Below, piece after piece: positions 33,001-44,396 of a stretch of DNA of 64,000 nucleotides (its first letter is position 1; the number at the start of each line of letters is the position of its first letter). Source of the DNA: Vanrija pseudolonga (taxonomy: Eukaryota > Basidiomycota > Tremellomycetes > Trichosporonales > Trichosporonaceae); assembly GCF_020906515.1 (NCBI RefSeq), contig NC_085855.1, positions 2,232,001 through 2,296,000 of the forward strand. The letters run 5' to 3'. The notes below the pieces were generated by a model. It did no database searches. It was given only the letters and a program-made list of their open reading frames with translations, and had not been told where the DNA came from. Both the position numbers and the translations under genes were made by a program.

Positions 33001-36000
33001 GGCAATGTCGACTGGTCGAGTGACACGGCGGGAAGCTCTCCCCCTTCAGCCAACGCGTCAGCCAAAAGCCCCTCCCACCACTCGGTGGTTGGAGCTGGCG
33101 CCTCGCCGTCGAGTGCTGTCGGCGCGGTGAGTTGCTGAGTGGTGATCTCTCCGTCGTCAATCTCGCCGTCTTCAAGAACCGGTGCCGTCGCGACAGACTC
33201 GGACCACGGTGAGGCGGTTGGAGTCGGAAGCTGGGCGGTAGGCTCTGGCGAAGGGTCGAGGGGTTGGACCGCCGGCGTGGCCGTTACCTCAGGCGGGGGG
33301 AACTCGGTGGCAGATGGCGCTGGCTGCTCGGCGTTGAGTGATGTCGACAACCCGGCCTGGTGGGCAATCTGGGCTTCTTCAAGCTCCTGCACCAGTGCCG
33401 CAAGGTCGTCGTGCCACGACGAGGTGGTTGGAGCCGGCAGTTCGTGGTTGGGCAGCTCGGCGTTGAGCATGGTCGACGAGTCGACCTCTTGAGTGGCCTG
33501 CTGAACGTCCTCAACGGCCGAAGCCGTGGGAGCCTCCGCCTCGGGTGGCGACGTGGTGGGCGGGTAGTTCAGCTGGAAGCTAGGCTCTGCCGGCGAGTCG
33601 AGCAGCTGCTCGGCGTGCTCGGCGTCGCCATCGACCGGGCCCGCCACTGACTCAGGTTGGGGCGACGAGATGACGGGTAGAGTCTCCAGCTCGGTGCTAG
33701 AGACCACTGGCGAGTCGACATGCTGAATGGCGACATCGCTGCCGATGTCGTCAGTCGGCAAGGTGAGCTCGGGCGACCACGAGCCGGGCAGAGTGCGCGA
33801 CTCGGCGTTGGGCGCGGTCGGTGGAGCGACCGTGGACAGAACAACCTCGACACCGGCGTTTTGAAGATGCAGCATGGTGTCAACAAGGCCGTAGGACTGG
33901 AGCATATCCATGAGGCTTCCCGACCAGGGTAGCTCGGGGGGAGACGCGTCAGAAGGCTGAGGTGAGGCGGTCTCGGGTTCGACGACAACGATGGGGGGCT
34001 CGGTGTCGACGGGATCCTTGGAGTCGACGACGTCAGGTGGCGCCGTCTCCTCTGTCGTGGCGGACGATTCCGCGACGACGTCTTGTTGGGCCGAAGCGGA
34101 TGGCACAGCAATGGCGGACTCGCTGAGCTCGACCGGGGCGGCTTCGCCAGCTGGCGAGGTGAGGCGGTGAGTCTCGGACTCGGCCTGGATACTTGGAACC
34201 ACGTCGATCTCGGGACGAGACTCATCATCAGCCTGGACTGTGATGACCTCGGGCTCGACGACGGCAGTGGCGATCTTGGGTTCGACGACGACGACTGGCG
34301 TCGCGTCGGTGGCGGCAGGCGGCTTAGGCACGGGGTCTTGCTGCTCCGAAGCTTGCGGAGCGGGGTCTGGGTGTGCCGAAGCTGCTACCGTGAAGGGCTT
34401 AAGCTTGAAGAGGTTGGACTCGACGGACGCCGCGCTTGCAGCTGCGATCTGGTCGAAGAGTCGTGGTGGTGTGGGGGCGACTGGTTCGTCGCCTGGGCTC
34501 GGGGTAGGCGCGTTGGGTTGGGGAGGAGAAGGGGTGTCATCGGTGGCAGTTGTTCCGACTGCCACACTCTCCTCCCCCGCGCCTGCCACGAGTCAAACGT
34601 TTCCGGACCTCTTGGTCCGGCGGTGAGCGGTGCGCATGGCACCAGTGGCCTTCTTACGGCCACCACCGCCGCCACGAGCGGACGCCGCCGAGCCCGTCGC
34701 CGTGTTGCTAGTGTCGGCCCCAGGCGCAAAGACTGGGAATGGCAGGAGGCCCGGGCGGACGGGAGCCGCGGTGTCGGAGTTGTTGCTGGCCGACGGCGGC
34801 GAAACGGGCGGAGCAAGAGGAGCCGGGGGAGTGCTCGACTCGGCAGCCTGCGACGGCTGCGACAGGTCCGAAAGAAGGAACGGCTTGAGCTCGCCGATGG
34901 TCTCAACAGCCGGGGTCATGCGCGACAGAAGAGATGGCTTGACGCCGCTGCTTGGCTCCTCGACACGCGACTGAAGAGACGGCTGGGCGTCGGCGTTGGG
35001 GTCAACGGGGGGTCCCATGCGCGAGAGGAGCGAGCCCGGCTGGACGGTGCCGCTGGGCTGGTCAGGCGGCGACGTGTCGCTGTCGTCGCCTGGGCCCTCG
35101 CTGTCCATGGGGGGAGCGCGAACGCGGCTGGAGCCGCGACCAGAGGCCTTCTGGTTCTTGCGGGGGGTTTCGCGCTTCACCTCCTTCTCGCCGCTCCTGT
35201 TTCCGCGCCGGCTCTTGACCTCCTTCCAACCCTTGTCGTCCTTGTGTTCCGCGGGGCTGGTGTTCAGGTTCGAAGGCTGGAGGCCGTTGCTCGTCGCCTT
35301 GCGGTTGGGGTACTGGCCGCCGCGCTTGTGGCCGACAGTGCCGCCAGCGTTGTTGGCCTCGGCGTTGGCAGCCACAGTGGCGGTGTTCTTGGTCGACTCC
35401 TCAGCGTCGTCCTCGTCGTCGCTGGCCCACTCGCTACCGTCCTTGTCCGACGACTCAGTGGTGTTGTTGACCGACTCGGTGAGGTTGGTAGCCGACTCGG
35501 TGTTCTCCTTGGCCGACGACTCGGCGCCGCTGTCTGCCGACTCGGTGGCGGTGATTGGCGAGTCGGTGGGGCTGCTCACAAACTCAGCGTAGCTGCGGAC
35601 CCACTCGGTGTCGTCCTCCGGGCCGCTGTCGTCATCGGAGCTCTCCGAGTCGCTGTCGTCATCATCAAGGTCGAGAGCAGCAGGACGCGGGGCCTGCTTC
35701 TCCGCCTTCTCCTCCGAAGTGGAGGGAGTCGAGGGCGGGTTGGCAGGAGCCTCCTCCGTGGCGAGGGCTGGTGAAGCCTCCTCCGCGGGTGGAGTCTCGA
35801 CGGCTGGCGTCTCAACAGCAGGCGTCTCGGCGAAGGGCGCCTCAACGGCCGCCTCCTCGACGGCTGGCGTCTCGACAACAGGAGCGACAGCAGGAGTCTC
35901 CATGGCAGGAGACTCGACCTTCTCAGCGGCAGGAGCCTTGACCGTCTCGACGGGTGCCACCTCGATGACAGGCGTCTCGACGACAACAGGCATCTTGACA

Positions 36001-38686
36001 ACCACAGCCGTCTCAACGAAGAGCGTCTCGATGACAGGAGCCTCGACGACAGGAGCCTTGATGACGGGAGCCTCCACAGCTGGAGTCTCGATAGCAGGCG
36101 TCTCAATGGCAGGCGTCTCGACGGGCGTAATCTTGGCGGCAGGAGTCTCAACGAGTGGCGTCTGGACCGGCGTCGTGGGTGGGCTAGGAGGCAGGCGAAC
36201 AATGACGCTCGCCTCGTCCCAGTCAGCGGCGCGAGGGACACGCTCGAGGGTCTGGACGTCGGTCTCGGCGTTGTCGTCGGCGGCGATCTGGCCAAAGAAG
36301 AGCACGTTGACAGCGGAAGGAGGCGTAGCGTCGGCGTTGTCGTCACCGGTCGAAGCCTGCTGGACCTCGACAGTGTCGACAGGAGGCGACGTGACCGAAG
36401 GCGTAACGTTGGCGTCGTCCTCACCGGCCGAAGGCTGCTCGCCGTCGACAGTGGCGTCGGCGGGAACAAGTGGCACCGAGTTCTCGACCTCACCAGTGGT
36501 CGGCTCGACGCTAGTGTCGGCGGGCCACTGGTCGGGCGAGGCAGTCCTCTTGAGATAGTCGATGACAGAGTCGAGCTTAATCATCATGTAGTTTCGGTGG
36601 GAAGTCACCTTATGGAACCAGTCCAGGATCCAGCCGTCGCGCACGCACATGTGGTTTTGGAATGCCTCGAGCTTCTCGTCCCGGGCCTTGATCTCCGCTT
36701 CCTGGGCCTCGATCTTGGCCTCCTGGGCCTCGATCTTGGCTCCCAGGGCCACAATGGCCGCGAGGATGCGGGCCTCCGATGCCTCAAGCGACGTGTTGAA
36801 AGGCTTGAGTCCCTCGTTCACGGCGTGGGTGACCGTGGGATTGAAGGACTCAACGGCGGCAGTGAGTAAACCGATACTAGGCCCGAGGGTCTTCTCGACA
36901 GTAGAGACGATGGTCGGCTTAATGTCGCTGACTGCCTCGAGCATACTGGCGACAGCAGGCTCGATGGACGAGCTGACGGCATTGACAACCTTGGACCCGA
37001 TAGACTTGGCCGACTCGGCGACGGTGGCAGCGGCCTCGGTGCTCTTAGCAGCCGCGGCGGTGACAGCGTCGGAAGCCTTGGAGATAGCGTCGGCAACCTT
37101 GGTGACCGCAGCCACAGCCTGCTCGATCTTGTTCACAGCACTGGCGAGCGACGACACGGACGACTGGAGGCCATTGTGGACAGCGGAGACCATTGACGAA
37201 GTGGCGGTCTTCATGGCACCGGTGACCGCGGCGATCATGGAGGTCTGGCCGGTCTTCATAGACGTGTCGATAGCCGTAATAACCTTGGGCTCCATCGCCA
37301 CCGCAGCTGCGGTGGCCTCCTCAACCGACTTGGTAACCTTGTCCATAGCCGGCTCGATCGTGCCAACAGTCTTGGAAACAAGGGGAACGATCGGGTCGAC
37401 TGCCTTGGAAACAAGGGGAACAATGGCGTCGATGATGTCTGCCGTCATCGTATCCAGGGCACGGAGGATCGACTTGATACCACTGTCGACGAGCGCTTTA
37501 CCTGCCGCGAAGTGGTTCGCAGCGCAAGTAGTCAGAGCCAGGTTGATGCTCGTCGAGGCGGCCTGGGTAATAGCGGGCTTAATGACGTTGACTGCGACGT
37601 CCATCATGGTGTCGGTGACCATGGTGAGGTCGGTCTCGGTCGCCTGGGAGACAACGGTCTGCGTGGCCATGGAGAGGTCGGTCTGGGTAGCCTGAGAACG
37701 GGCCGTGTTGGTAGCCTCGGAGGTAGCGGTCGTAGTAACGTTGGCGGCGATCTCGGTGGTCTCGGCGACGACAGTCTCGGCGGCCTCAGCGACGACGGTG
37801 TCAACAACCTGCGGAACGGCCGGGTCGGACTCGGCAGCCTCGTCGACGATGGGCTCGGTGTCGCGGGCGATAAACTTGTTCTCGGCGTCGATGTAGGGCA
37901 GACGAGGAGGGAGACCGACAATGTTGCGAACGTAGGACAGGTAGCCGTAGTAGCCGGAATCGCGGACGCGGTGCACGTGGAACAGGTTGTGGACGAGGAC
38001 GTCGAACTGGGCCTCGAGCTCCTCCTCGGTGAAGATGCCGCTCAGATAGTCGGGCGCTGGGACGACTGGGCGAGAGACGTCCCACCACGAGTCGCAGAAG
38101 AAGGGCTTGCCACCGACGAAGCCAATGCAGTACCTGACCAACTCTTTCGAGGGCTTGAACTTGGTGTGTGTTAGAAATCCGCATATACACTGCTGCACAA
38201 GTCGTGCTCACCTCAGTCACAGTGCCAGCTGTGTCCGACGGGACTGAGCCCCCCTTGAAGAGGTGCTTGATCCCCTTGCCAAACCAAGCGAAGAGAGAGG
38301 AGAACCCGCCATTCTTGTAGGGCAGATAGAGGAAGAAGAATCCAGTCCACTGTCGAGCGTGAGTGGCCAGCAATGACATTGGCACTTACGACGGTAGCAA
38401 TGGCGAGCCACAGAACATCAAGTCCGTGCTCGCACAGAAAGAGCCAGAAGACGGGTGGGGCGTCGACAACGTCGCCAGAAACCTTGGTGTACGCCATGAG
38501 GGTGGCGTAGATATAGCCAAACATGCGGCCGAGGCCAAGCTGGTGCGTGTCAGCGTGACTCCAACACCAGAAACAGCAGCTTACCATGTGGAAGATGTTG
38601 CTCATAAGAGCGAAGAAAGCGCAGATGGTGTACTTGTATATGAGGTCGAGTGGACCTGGGTCGGGTACGAGTATATTCACCTCCAT
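30018..38686 (-). CDS. Giant membrane-anchored repeat protein (about 2,800 residues), unrecognised
   Basis: The N-terminal exons 38686-38585, 38539-38390 and 38349-38212 encode hydrophobic segments (KYTICAFFALMSNIFHM; GLDVLWLAIATVWTGFFFLY), so it is a membrane protein. Exon 4 (from 38159) continues with a folded-looking segment (YCIGFVGGKPFFCDSWWDV), a long Ala/Thr/Val region with coiled-coil character, and PAVET-type repeats. One in-frame TGA lies at 34593-34595. It would be removed by an intron at 34583-34657 (75 nt, GTAAGA donor, TTTGACT branch, GGCAG acceptor) or at 34583-34642 (60 nt), and the frame continues for about 1,520 more codons to 30018 with no early ATG of its own. The second half has LEDGEI repeats, Pro-rich tracts and an acidic tail (EEEEDEEEE, then EYIDDY). 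Without that intron the protein would end at about 1,318 residues. Function unknown. Confidence 0.7.
30099..30222. repeat. TCC/TCA triplet tract coding an acidic tail
   Basis: A pyrimidine-rich run of TCC and TCA triplets on the plus strand. Read on the minus strand it codes blocks of Glu with single Asp near the C-terminus of the giant protein. Its regular EEEEEDEEEEDEEE pattern suggests tandem growth of a 15-base unit. Confidence 0.85.
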
Positions 38687-39479
38687 GGTGGGAAGTGTGT
38701 TGGTGAGAAGAGAGTTGCAACACAGGAGTGATGAATGTCGGCGGCGGCGGCGGCGGGGTGTGTGGTGGTGGTGGTGGTGGGCGGCGGGTGCAGACTGCTG
38801 GTGGTGGGGGGGTGTTGGGTGACGGGTGCTGACTGGCCGTTGGGGTGCAGCCAGGGACAATGGGGATGACTCAAGAAGCGCACACAAAAACACGCCGCAC
38901 ACACACACAAACACACACGCCTGATGGGGATGGATGGATGTGTGTGCCGAGTGCGAGTGCCTCGCCGTCGACGCCGGTGCGAGAGGGGTGTGTGTCGCAC
39001 TGCCTGCCGCTATTGTTCTCTTGCGCCGTTGGCGGTACGGGTGTGCAGTTGTGCGTGCCGACAGTGTTTGCACCCTCTCAGTGATGACGAGCAGTTCATG
39101 CATGCCCCCAGTGTTGTGGACGGGTGGGTGATGCACTGATGCATGTGGACTGGTGGCAGGTTTTTGTGTTTGTGGCGGTGCGCGTCAGTGCGGAAGTGAC
39201 AAGAACGCCACAAACACAAGCGACAGCCACACACACGCAGAGTGCGCTCTTGGCACCATCCTCGCGCACCCTTGCGGTGCTCCTTGCAGGTCGACACGCC
39301 CTTCTCACCCCGCGGCGTGCGGCTTGAAGCACGCCGACTGCTATCGGCCATGCATACGCCAGGCACATCCCTAACCTGTCACAAGACGCCGTGCTTCTCG
39401 CCCACGCCCACAGAGCGCGCTCCTGTACACACTCGTCACGTTCCTAATCCACACTCCTCTGCCCTGACCACCCCACACC
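38687..39479. other. Intergenic: giant-gene promoter
   Basis: About 790 bases upstream of the giant gene. It holds a GGC triplet run (38740-38757), GTG runs after it, and a CA-rich stretch (38880-38920). No gene is supported. Confidence 0.5.
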
Positions 39480-42400
39480 CTACTCGACCAAGTCCCACAT
39501 GGCGTACAGCTGCGGGTGTGTGGCTGCGCCACGAGCAATGTCTGCACTGACATTCGCCCACATTGTCGTGCTGTTGTTGACCATCTGCGCGCCATGCGCC
39601 TGCGTCGCGTTATCGTACCAGCCGAGACTGCTGTTGCCGTGCTTGGTCGAGCTCCACGGGTCGCCACCAGCGGCCTTGAGTATCGATCCCGACAGCTGTG
39701 TCAACATGGCAGCCATGGCGTTGATCACCTGGATCTCGCGCTCCGTGTCGATGCGCAGAATCGTGCACGCGTACACCTCCTCGCGGTACTTTGCAAAGTC
39801 GGTAAAGTCCTTGAGGTCGTTCTGCTTCCAGAGCGCACGCATGCGCGTGGACGTAAGACAGCAGAAACGTTCCTTGTCGCCAAAGTCGACGAGCTGGAAC
39901 GCGCCACTCTGCCCCATCGGCGTATCGCGCCCAACAGACACCCAGCACTGGCCGCACACGTTGGCCATAGGGCCAGCAGAGTACCACTTGCCCTTGCGCA
40001 TCGTCCGCCCGGGACACAGCTCGTGTTGGCACACCTCACGGACAAGCTTTTCAAAGTGGCTCCACACGCCGCGGTCGAGCGCCTCAAAGGTTTGGAGGCG
40101 GAACCACACCGAGCGGGGCTGGCCTGGGCATATGTCGCACGAGGCGGGTTGGGGCTGCAGGACGAACCTGTCACCCAGGCCTAGCGCGCCAAAGAAGCCA
40201 ATGTGGCACGCGCCGCAGATGTCAAAGTTTGACGGCGCGCCTGGAAGCGTATAGTGCGTGACTTGCTCCTGTCGGGCCTTCTTCTCGCAGTCGGCGGCGT
40301 ACGTGCTCGCCGTGTTCCAGAACAGGCCAAAGTCGCCCTTGATGAGCTGTGCAAGCCCGTATGCGGGGTGAAGAGGGGTATTGTGCCAGTCGCACTGGAA
40401 CTGGGTCGTACTCCCGACTGCAGGCGGTACGTGGTACTCTGCAAACTCGCCCTCGAAGCGCGAGTGCCAGATGTTGGCGAGGTAGCACCACTCGCAGATG
40501 ACGAGCCCGTCGATTGGCCTCCGCGTGGTGAACCACTTTGTGGAGCCGGCGGGCACAGCCTTGCCCTTGCACTCGTCGGCTGCCATGCTCGCCGCGATGG
40601 TCTTGGAGGCAGACACGAACGCTGGCCAGTCGTCGTCGGTGGCGAGCTTGCACATCGCGCGCGTCATGGCAAAGATGTTGAGGTCGCACGTCCAGTTGCC
40701 CTGGACTGTATCACATGTGAAGCGGCTCGCCCATGGCGTAGCAAGTATCACGTCCTCGTAGCACGCTTCGCACGCGGACCAGTTACCGAGCTCGGGATTC
40801 GTCCACGCCTTGCCGCCGGAGTGTGTTTCAGTTGACGCGCAGTCCGTGAGTGTGCTCCGGCGCGCGACATACGCCTCGATCGCGGCCAAGCCGCCAGCAG
40901 GCAGGAGGATCGTCTGCAGCCGCACCGTGTTGAAGTCGCACGTCACGTCGACCTTGGACACGGCGACGAACGCGGACGACAGCGGCTTGCCAGCCACAAA
41001 GTCGGCATGGCACCGGGTACACATCAAAAAGTTGGGCGCAGACGGGAGGTGGTACCAAGTCGTCTCGAAGTCGACCTTACGCGGGTTCGGGCAGTAGCCC
41101 AGCAGCGGGTCGGGCGTGCCAGAGTCGCGCATGTGCGGGACGTAGCCCCTCGGCTCGGTCACCAGCGACGGGGCACCGCTGCGGCCGAACAGGCGATGCC
41201 GTGGGGACGGGGTGTGCGGCAGGACTGGGAGGGCCGGCGCAGCGACGGCCGGAGTTGGTGCGGCAAGGTGCGGAGCCGGTGTCGCGGGCACTGGCGCGAC
41301 CGACGAGCCCGGCGCCGGCGGACCACCCCATATCTGTCCCACGACGGCCATGCCGTACGCCGCCGGTGCGGCCGCATTGGCCTGCCACGGCGCTGGTGGA
41401 GCTGTCGCCTGCGCCGAAGTCGTCGCGCGGGCCGCGACGGGCGGGGCCGCAGTGTACTGGTGTGCTGGGGAGACGGCGGGAGGTGGAGAGAGCGGCTGCT
41501 GCGATGGGGCGGCGAAGGACTGGACCGGCGAGGCGGTCGTGAACGATTGGGGAGGTGAGCTGGCGGTGTACTGATGGGGTGGCGGGCCTGCAGGGTACTG
41601 CGTCGGCGTGGGCGCCCCCGCTAACTGTTGCGCAGGCGGAGCGGCTGGGTACTGGTGCGGTGGCGGGCTCGCAGTGTACTGCGATGGAGCCGGAGTCGCA
41701 GCCGGCGTCGCTGTGTACTGCTGGGTCGTTGGGGCAGCAGTGTGCTGCGGCGGCGGTGGGCTCGCCGCCAACTGATGTGCCGGCGGCAGATAGGCTGCAG
41801 GCTGGTACACTTGTCCCGGGACATGCTGAGCAGGCGAAGCGGCCGGGAGGTGTTGTGGTGGGGCCGCAGCGAACTGATGGGCTGGTGGGGCATAGGCCGC
41901 GGGCTGCTGGTACACTTGTGCTGGGGCCGGCGGAGCAGCAGCTGCGTACTGTTGTGCTGGTGGGGCTGCCGTGAACTGCTGCCCCGGAGTCGGGTAGGGA
42001 GCAGGTGCCGTCTGTCCAGCGACCGCACCTGCCGTGGGCGGCGCGTACGGTGCGGGGTGGACCGCGTGCGCCGGCGGCGAAGCGTACGCCTGCGGGGGCG
42101 GGCTCGCTACGTTCTGAGGGCACGCCGCTGCCACTGCCTGTCCTGGCGGGGTCGCGGTGAACTGGGACGCGGGGGCCGCGTACGTCGCATGCGCCTGGCT
42201 CTGCCATTGCTGGGGCTGCTGGGGAGCGGGAGGGACGCGGTGAGGCCTTATTCTGGCCTGGTACGGCAGCTGCTGCTGGTCCGGGGGCGGGGGGACATAG
42301 TTCTGCGCTGCGTGGTGTCTTGGAGGCGGGGGGAGTGGTGCAGCAGCTGGCGCAATGGTCAGGCTGCCGAACGCGTTCGAGAGGCCATCGGCCGCGTTGT

Positions 42401-42536
42401 CGGGACGCGGCGGGGGCGGCGGCCCGGTCGGGTGGTATGCTGGCGTGTAGTACGTCGGCTGGGGGTACGGCTGCTGGCCTGGTGGCGGCGGCGGGCCGCC
42501 TGGCTGCTGCGCGTGGTAGTGATACTGGTAGCTCAT
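39480..42536 (-). CDS. Pro/Gln/Tyr-rich protein with repeated CxxC modules, unrecognised
   Basis: A 1,018-residue single-exon protein. Roughly residues 1-455 are low complexity (repeats of the PPAHQFAA and PPPHQYTA kind, rich in Pro, Ala, Gln and Tyr). The rest holds several related modules, each with a CxxC pair and aromatic residues: MCTRCHADF, ACEACYEDV, ICEWCYLAN, ICGACHIGF and VCGQCWVSV, usually followed 20-60 residues later by CDF, CDL, CDW or CDI. This looks like a chain of small metal-binding folds, probably zinc. There is no signal peptide or membrane segment. I do not recognise the family. The promoter region (42537-42980) and the gene beyond it lie on the same strand. Confidence 0.8.
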   Translation of the reverse strand: MSYQYHYHAQQPGGPPPPPGQQPYPQPTYYTPAYHPTGPPPPPRPDNAADGLSNAFGSLTIAPAAAPLPPPPRHHAAQNYVPPPPDQQQLPYQARIRPHRVPPAPQQPQQWQSQAHATYAAPASQFTATPPGQAVAAACPQNVASPPPQAYASPPAHAVHPAPYAPPTAGAVAGQTAPAPYPTPGQQFTAAPPAQQYAAAAPPAPAQVYQQPAAYAPPAHQFAAAPPQHLPAASPAQHVPGQVYQPAAYLPPAHQLAASPPPPQHTAAPTTQQYTATPAATPAPSQYTASPPPHQYPAAPPAQQLAGAPTPTQYPAGPPPHQYTASSPPQSFTTASPVQSFAAPSQQPLSPPPAVSPAHQYTAAPPVAARATTSAQATAPPAPWQANAAAPAAYGMAVVGQIWGGPPAPGSSVAPVPATPAPHLAAPTPAVAAPALPVLPHTPSPRHRLFGRSGAPSLVTEPRGYVPHMRDSGTPDPLLGYCPNPRKVDFETTWYHLPSAPNFLMCTRCHADFVAGKPLSSAFVAVSKVDVTCDFNTVRLQTILLPAGGLAAIEAYVARRSTLTDCASTETHSGGKAWTNPELGNWSACEACYEDVILATPWASRFTCDTVQGNWTCDLNIFAMTRAMCKLATDDDWPAFVSASKTIAASMAADECKGKAVPAGSTKWFTTRRPIDGLVICEWCYLANIWHSRFEGEFAEYHVPPAVGSTTQFQCDWHNTPLHPAYGLAQLIKGDFGLFWNTASTYAADCEKKARQEQVTHYTLPGAPSNFDICGACHIGFFGALGLGDRFVLQPQPASCDICPGQPRSVWFRLQTFEALDRGVWSHFEKLVREVCQHELCPGRTMRKGKWYSAGPMANVCGQCWVSVGRDTPMGQSGAFQLVDFGDKERFCCLTSTRMRALWKQNDLKDFTDFAKYREEVYACTILRIDTEREIQVINAMAAMLTQLSGSILKAAGGDPWSSTKHGNSSLGWYDNATQAHGAQMVNNSTTMWANVSADIARGAATHPQLYAMWDLVE

Positions 42537-42980
42537 CGCGTCGACGCGAAGAGAGGAATGAATGCATCAACGACGCGGCCGCGGTCGAGATATCAGCACA
42601 TCTGGGAGTGGGCGATAGTAAAGTCTTGGCATGGCGGGCATGATGAAACACGCCGCGGTGCGGTGCGTGCCGCGGCTTTGATCACGGCACGGTGGGCAGC
42701 AGGTGGTAAGTGGCAGTGTCGCGGGATGGCAGCTGTGTAGCTCGCTACTGATGGATGAGACGCTGGCATCTTGCGTCGATGTCTTCACTTGTACTCCTAC
42801 GGCTGTAAGAACCAGGACCCATGTCAACGAGTCTTTCGACCGCCACCTGCCGAAATTGAGTGGTATCGAGCGCGACGGGTACGAATGCGGCGTCTGCTCG
42901 CAGCGACGCGGCCATGCCAGTAGTCCGAGTCACGATACATAATAAGATGTGAGCGATTGCTACAACGATACACAAGTCAT
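42537..42980. other. Intergenic: promoter of the CxxC-repeat gene
   Basis: About 440 bases between two minus-strand genes. No feature is supported. Confidence 0.5.
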
Positions 42981-44219
42981 CTAAACACGGCCATACCCTC
43001 CGTACGCGTAGGCGCCGGCAGGTGGCTGGCCCAACGGAGCAATAACGAGCCACGGGCCCTTGACCTTCTTATCCTTGTCCTTCTTGTCCTTCTTCTCCTT
43101 GCGCTTCTCCTTGCGCGCCTCCTTGCGATCCCGCTCGTGCGCCTTCTTCTCGCGCTTGCGGCGCTCCTTGTCGAGCTCCTTCTGGAGCTTGGCCTCCTTC
43201 TTGGGGAGGTGGGAGTAGGAGGGCTCGGGCTCCGAGTCGGAGGAGGACGACGACGAAGACGAGCGCCGGCTGTTTCTGGCGTCCACTCCCGGGGTCGAGC
43301 CGGTCAACCTCGCGACCTCTGGCGAGAGCGGCTCGGGGGTCACGCCCATATGCCTGGCGGTCGCACGCTCGCCCTTGGCGACGACGTACACGTCCAGCCC
43401 GCGCGGGCCGAAGAAGCGCTCCTGCCACGTCTCGATGGTGTCGACCACGACCGGCTCGTTGCGCCGCGCCATGCCCCGCACGATGGCCTTGGTGACAAAG
43501 TACCCCGTCACGCCCATGTGCATGGTGACAGGCGCGATGTTGGCCACGAGCTGGCCGCCGCCCGAGACCTTGCCGGCCGTGAAGATATCTTCGAGGAAGC
43601 GGGCGTAGTCGGCGGCTGAGACGTCGTGCGCGGCCAGCACCGGGCCAAAGTAGTTGGGCTTGAAGCCCGCGCCGATGAGGCCGTCCTTGCCGTCCGGCTG
43701 GAGGATTAGCGGCGGGAAGGACGCGGTGGGCGTGGGCGGGGCCTGGCGGCGGAAGGAGCGCGGCTCAGTCGCGAACGGCTGGCCGGCCGTGCGCGAGAGG
43801 CGCGACTTGACGCGCAGCATGAAGTCGATCTTGGGCAGGGCGCGCAGCGCATAGTCGGTGGCATTGGGCGCCCACGAGTCGTTGTGCGCAAGTGGGTTGT
43901 CGTACGCGGCCTTGGCTTGCGCGTAGACCGAGCCTTGGGGCGAGCCGTCCTCGTCCACGCCGGTGGGGGAGATGCGCGAGGTTGAGGGCGGGGAGTCACG
44001 GGTGGGTTGGGGCGGGTAGGACCGGGGAGGAGCGTACGAGGGCTGGGGCGGGGCGTACGAGGGCTGGGGTGCTGCGTACGAGGGCTGCGGCGCGGAGTAT
44101 GCCGGCGGGGCGTCGCGCGGCGCTGCGTTCGAGCTGCTCGGCCCGGCGTAGTACGCCGACGAGCCCTGGTAGTAGTTGCGGTTGTCGTTCTTGTCGTCGG
44201 GGTAGGACATGGTCATCAT
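42981..44219 (-). CDS. Protein with YAPPQPS-type repeats and Lys/Arg-rich tail, unrecognised
   Basis: A 412-residue single-exon protein. It begins with three in-frame ATGs close together (44219, 44216, 44210). Residues about 40-75 contain short Tyr/Pro/Gln/Ser repeats. The middle (about 170-310) looks folded (LIGAGFKPNYFGPVLAAHDV, then FLEDIFTAGKVSGGGQLVAN and GVTGYFVTKAIVRGM) and is the part likely to be conserved. Then follow a Ser/Glu-rich linker and a strongly basic Lys/Arg/Glu helix of about 70 residues, ending in a hydrophobic Gly/Tyr-rich tail. The basic helix could bind nucleic acid or act as a nuclear signal. No function is claimed. A TATATA box lies about 62 bases upstream. Confidence 0.8.
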   Translation of the reverse strand: MMTMSYPDDKNDNRNYYQGSSAYYAGPSSSNAAPRDAPPAYSAPQPSYAAPQPSYAPPQPSYAPPRSYPPQPTRDSPPSTSRISPTGVDEDGSPQGSVYAQAKAAYDNPLAHNDSWAPNATDYALRALPKIDFMLRVKSRLSRTAGQPFATEPRSFRRQAPPTPTASFPPLILQPDGKDGLIGAGFKPNYFGPVLAAHDVSAADYARFLEDIFTAGKVSGGGQLVANIAPVTMHMGVTGYFVTKAIVRGMARRNEPVVVDTIETWQERFFGPRGLDVYVVAKGERATARHMGVTPEPLSPEVARLTGSTPGVDARNSRRSSSSSSSSDSEPEPSYSHLPKKEAKLQKELDKERRKREKKAHERDRKEARKEKRKEKKDKKDKDKKVKGPWLVIAPLGQPPAGAYAYGGYGRV

Positions 44220-44280
44220 CGTATATGTGTGGAGTGGCGGTGGGGGCGTTGGGCGATCTGCCTCCCCCCGTCCGTGCTGT

Positions 44281-44286
44281 TATATA
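44281..44286 (-). promoter_or_regulatory. TATA-like box of the 42981-44219 gene
   Basis: TATATA, read as TATATAAC on the minus strand, 62-67 bases before the ATG at 44219. Confidence 0.5.
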
Positions 44287-44396
44287 CGCGATCGCCGTCG
44301 TGTTTGCTATCGTCATGCGTCATGAGGACGGCGCTCACAATGTCGGGTTGAGGCCGAAAGACTGAAAGCCCCACAGTATCAGCCGGTGCAAGCGAA

